From: an uncultured Lachnospiraceae bacterium
GTDB taxonomy: Bacteria; Bacillota; Clostridia; Lachnospirales; Lachnospiraceae
NCBI GenBank assembly: GCA_949948735.1
Contig: CATLGV010000008.1
Coordinates: 62,001 to 126,000, forward strand
Length of the DNA stretch: 64,000 nt
Direction: 5' to 3'
In this document: one piece after another, positions 62,155-64,000 of the stretch
Layout of the letters: every line of letters begins with the position of its first letter
How positions within the stretch are numbered: position 1 is the stretch's first letter
Program-made: the position numbers and the translations under genes
Notes under the pieces: model-generated
The model's input: the letters and a program-made list of their open reading frames with translations, nothing else
Databases searched by the model: none
What the model was told of the DNA's origin: nothing

Positions 62155-63812
62155 ATATTCTGGCGATCAACGCAAGCCCTAAGGGGCAAAAGAGCAATAC
62201 ATATAAGCTGACAAAGGCTTTTCTTACAGGAATGCAGGAGGGCGTCAAGACGGCGGGAGAGGCGTTTGCGCTCGAGGAGCTTTGGGTAAACCGGCTGGAT
62301 ATACACCCCTGTCTGGGCTGCTTTTCCTGCTGGGAAAAAACACCCGGAAGCTGCTGCATACAGGACGACATGCAGGCGGTTATCCAAAAGCTGCTATGGG
62401 CGGACGTGACCATATGGAGCTTTCCACTGTATTATTATACGGTTCCAGGCGGGCTAAAGAACCTGATTGACCGCCAGCTTCCGATGGTGCTGCCCTTCAT
62501 GGAGGAGGACGGGGGGGCGACCGGCAGCGGCAGCCATCCGTCAAGGTATGATATGAGCGGCAAAAAGACTGTAGTGATTTCCACCTGCGGGTTTTATACG
62601 GCGCAGGGCAATTACGACGGCGTCTACAGCCTGTTTGATCATATCTGCGGGAAGGACGGCTATACGACGATATTCTGCGGGCAGGGAGAGCTGTTCCGGG
62701 TGCCGGATTTATCCCAAAGGACGGACGAATATCTGAGATATGTCAGGCAAGCGGGACAGGAATATACCGCAGGCGGTATTCGGCCGGGAACAAGGGAGTG
62801 TCTGGAGCAGCTGCTGTATCCCCGGGATGTTTTTGAGCAGTGGGCGGATTTAAGCTGGGGAATCGATAAGGAAAGCGGGGAAAAGGAATCCGACGCGCTG
62901 GTTTTTACCAGGCAGATGGCAGTCCTATACCGGAAGGAAAGCTATTCCGGCAGGGAGCAGGTGCTGGAAATGTATTATACAGACATCGACGAATGCTATC
63001 AGATTGTCATGGGCAAAGAGGGGAGCAGGGTGGTTACGGACGGCTCTGTGACGGCCACCACCCGAATCGAGACGCCGCTGTCGGTGTGGCGTGCGATTGC
63101 GGCGGGCGAAATCCGTGGGGATGAGGCGCTGATGCGGCAGTTATATAAGGTAAAGGGCGATTTTAATCTGATGCTGCGGTGGGACGATTATTTTGGCGGA
63201 GCCGGCAGCCATACGGCGGGAGAAGGCGGCAGCCAGAGTGCGGGACGGACAGGCGGCTTACATGTTCCGGACAAGGCGGCGAACATGGGCATGCTGCTGC
63301 TTCCGTGGATGGCGTTCTGGATATTCGCGGCGATAAACAACCGCGTCGGCAGCATGCTCAGCATCGGGGCCTGTGTGCTGATGCCGCTGCTGCTTTACCG
63401 GAATAAGAAGACGCTTTACGATATGCTCAGCGGCGCGCTGGTCGGCGGATTTTCCATAGCGGTGCTGGCAGGGGCGCCGGCAAGGCTGATCATACCGTTA
63501 TCCTATCTGGCATTCGGCATCATGTGGACGGTAACCTGCTTCGGAAAAATACCGCTTACGGCGCATTATTCCATGAAGGATTATAACGGGGAGGAGGCGC
63601 TTAAAAATCCGCTTTTTATCAAAACAAACCGCATTCTGACGCTGATGTGGGGGATCCTGTATCTGGTGACGCCCGTCTGGACCTATATCCTTATGGGAAC
63701 CGCAGTCGGCTCCTATATCGGCGCGGTCAACTCCGTCGCGCCGGCTTTCATGGGGATTTTTACCGTGTGGTTCCAGAAATGGTACCCTGCGAAGGTAGCA
63801 AGAGGAAGATAA
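62151..63812 (+). CDS. NAD(P)H-dependent flavin reductase fused to an SCP2-like domain and a membrane domain
   Basis: 553 residues. Residues 1-205 form a flavodoxin-fold NADPH-FMN reductase domain (INASPKGQKSNTYK FMN loop; CLGCFSCWEK, SFPLYYYTVPGGLKN). Residues about 255-350 resemble an SCP2 lipid-binding domain (TTRIETPLSVWRAIAAGEI). From about 375 there are five to six membrane segments. The cysteines in CLGCFSCW are typical of iron-sulfur flavoproteins. It is coupled to the PadR repressor. A membrane-tethered reductase for a lipophilic or toxic substrate is inferred; no substrate is known. Confidence 0.78.
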   Translation: MNILAINASPKGQKSNTYKLTKAFLTGMQEGVKTAGEAFALEELWVNRLDIHPCLGCFSCWEKTPGSCCIQDDMQAVIQKLLWADVTIWSFPLYYYTVPGGLKNLIDRQLPMVLPFMEEDGGATGSGSHPSRYDMSGKKTVVISTCGFYTAQGNYDGVYSLFDHICGKDGYTTIFCGQGELFRVPDLSQRTDEYLRYVRQAGQEYTAGGIRPGTRECLEQLLYPRDVFEQWADLSWGIDKESGEKESDALVFTRQMAVLYRKESYSGREQVLEMYYTDIDECYQIVMGKEGSRVVTDGSVTATTRIETPLSVWRAIAAGEIRGDEALMRQLYKVKGDFNLMLRWDDYFGGAGSHTAGEGGSQSAGRTGGLHVPDKAANMGMLLLPWMAFWIFAAINNRVGSMLSIGACVLMPLLLYRNKKTLYDMLSGALVGGFSIAVLAGAPARLIIPLSYLAFGIMWTVTCFGKIPLTAHYSMKDYNGEEALKNPLFIKTNRILTLMWGILYLVTPVWTYILMGTAVGSYIGAVNSVAPAFMGIFTVWFQKWYPAKVARGR

Positions 63813-63976
63813 AGGGCGTCCGGTGAAGGCTTGAAATGTAAAAAACAGGCTGCCGTTTTGGTCGAAATGTAAAAATTAATCCTTGTCCGGCCGGAATGAA
63901 TGTGATAAGCTGAAAAGGCAGAAGCAATTCAAGATCTTGGGATTATCCCCGTTTTTCCGGAAATAACAATTTAATG
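63813..63976. other. Intergenic region with a direct repeat
   Basis: GAAATGTAAAAA occurs at 63833-63844 and 63864-63875 (31 bp apart). No gene or hairpin terminator is evident. Confidence 0.5.
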
Positions 63977-64000
63977 TTGACAAAACCGAACAAATGTTTT
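63977..64000 (+). promoter_or_regulatory. LexA-box promoter of the gene beyond the window
   Basis: TTGACA at 63977-63982 followed by CGAACAAATGTTTT at 63987-64000, which matches the Firmicutes LexA box CGAACRNRYGTTYC at 13 of 14 positions. It lies where a -35 to -10 spacer would be. In related bacteria recA often follows pgsA, so the next gene is probably recA or another SOS gene. Confidence 0.7.

Noticed and set aside
1-64000. CRISPR array
   Set aside because: No regularly spaced 24-40-bp repeats with unique spacers; the short tandem arrays have no spacers and no cas genes are present.

Overview
The window looks like chromosomal DNA of a Gram-positive, anaerobic, probably spore-forming member of the Lachnospiraceae (Clostridia) with roughly balanced GC content. 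The basis is the gene order yicC-remA-rpoZ-rimO-pgsA, the carA-carB-CAT-like order, a Spo0A-type DNA-binding domain, YesM/YesN-type sensor regulators, GH94-type glycoside phosphorylases and consensus AGGAGG ribosome binding sites. The genus cannot be fixed from the sequence alone. Many starts were moved downstream of the longest open frame because a good Shine-Dalgarno sequence favours an internal start.

Layout. 1-5.3 kb: the tail of an unknown gene, a near-perfect 56-bp palindrome, a strong promoter, then carA-carB (carbamoyl phosphate synthesis) and a chloramphenicol-acetyltransferase-like gene. 5.3-13.1 kb is accessory: an ECF sigma factor with its DUF4179 membrane partner, a VbhA-like antitoxin beside a Fic gene that has lost its catalytic core, two hypothetical proteins, a BlaI repressor with an M56 sensor protease, and a YwqG-like protein. 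13.1-23.9 kb: an Lhr-type helicase, a lipoprotein, queH, a membrane-fused PstS-like protein (opposite strand), argS and a metallo-beta-lactamase-fold hydrolase.

24.1-43.7 kb is the largest functional unit, a beta-glucan or oligoglucan utilisation region: a chemoreceptor, two GH94-related phosphorylases, a cytoplasmic GH30 enzyme, a sugar-binding lipoprotein with two ABC permeases (no ATPase gene), then a second binding lipoprotein with a YesM-type kinase and YesN-type regulator, and convergently a sugar-binding-fold protein fused to a degenerate GGDEF domain. The proposed flow is uptake of short beta-glucans, trimming by GH30 and phosphorolysis to glucose 1-phosphate; linkage specificity is not proven.

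43.9-48 kb: a frameshifted lipoprotein, an AT-rich hypothetical gene, a 669-bp gene-free stretch with a dispersed 62-bp repeat and a 230-bp inverted-repeat element, an Erm-family rRNA methyltransferase, a two-gene chromate transporter and tRNA-Val. 48-57.8 kb: two flavodoxin-fold-like proteins, a Spo0A-like protein without a receiver domain behind a perfect 0A box, glgA, rqcH, and a leftward pair of LTA-synthase-like sulfatase and YfhO membrane protein. 57.9-64 kb: yicC-remA-rpoZ-rimO-pgsA (gmk absent from its usual place), a PadR repressor with a three-site operator array driving a flavin reductase-SCP2-membrane fusion protein, and at the edge a TTGACA with a LexA box, probably the promoter of an SOS gene such as recA just outside.

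The most unusual items are the Fic/VbhA remnant, the receiver-less Spo0A with its own 0A box, the structured element before erm, the dispersed intergenic repeat, the PadR-controlled flavin reductase-SCP2-membrane fusion, and the chemoreceptor-phosphorylase-GH30 operon.
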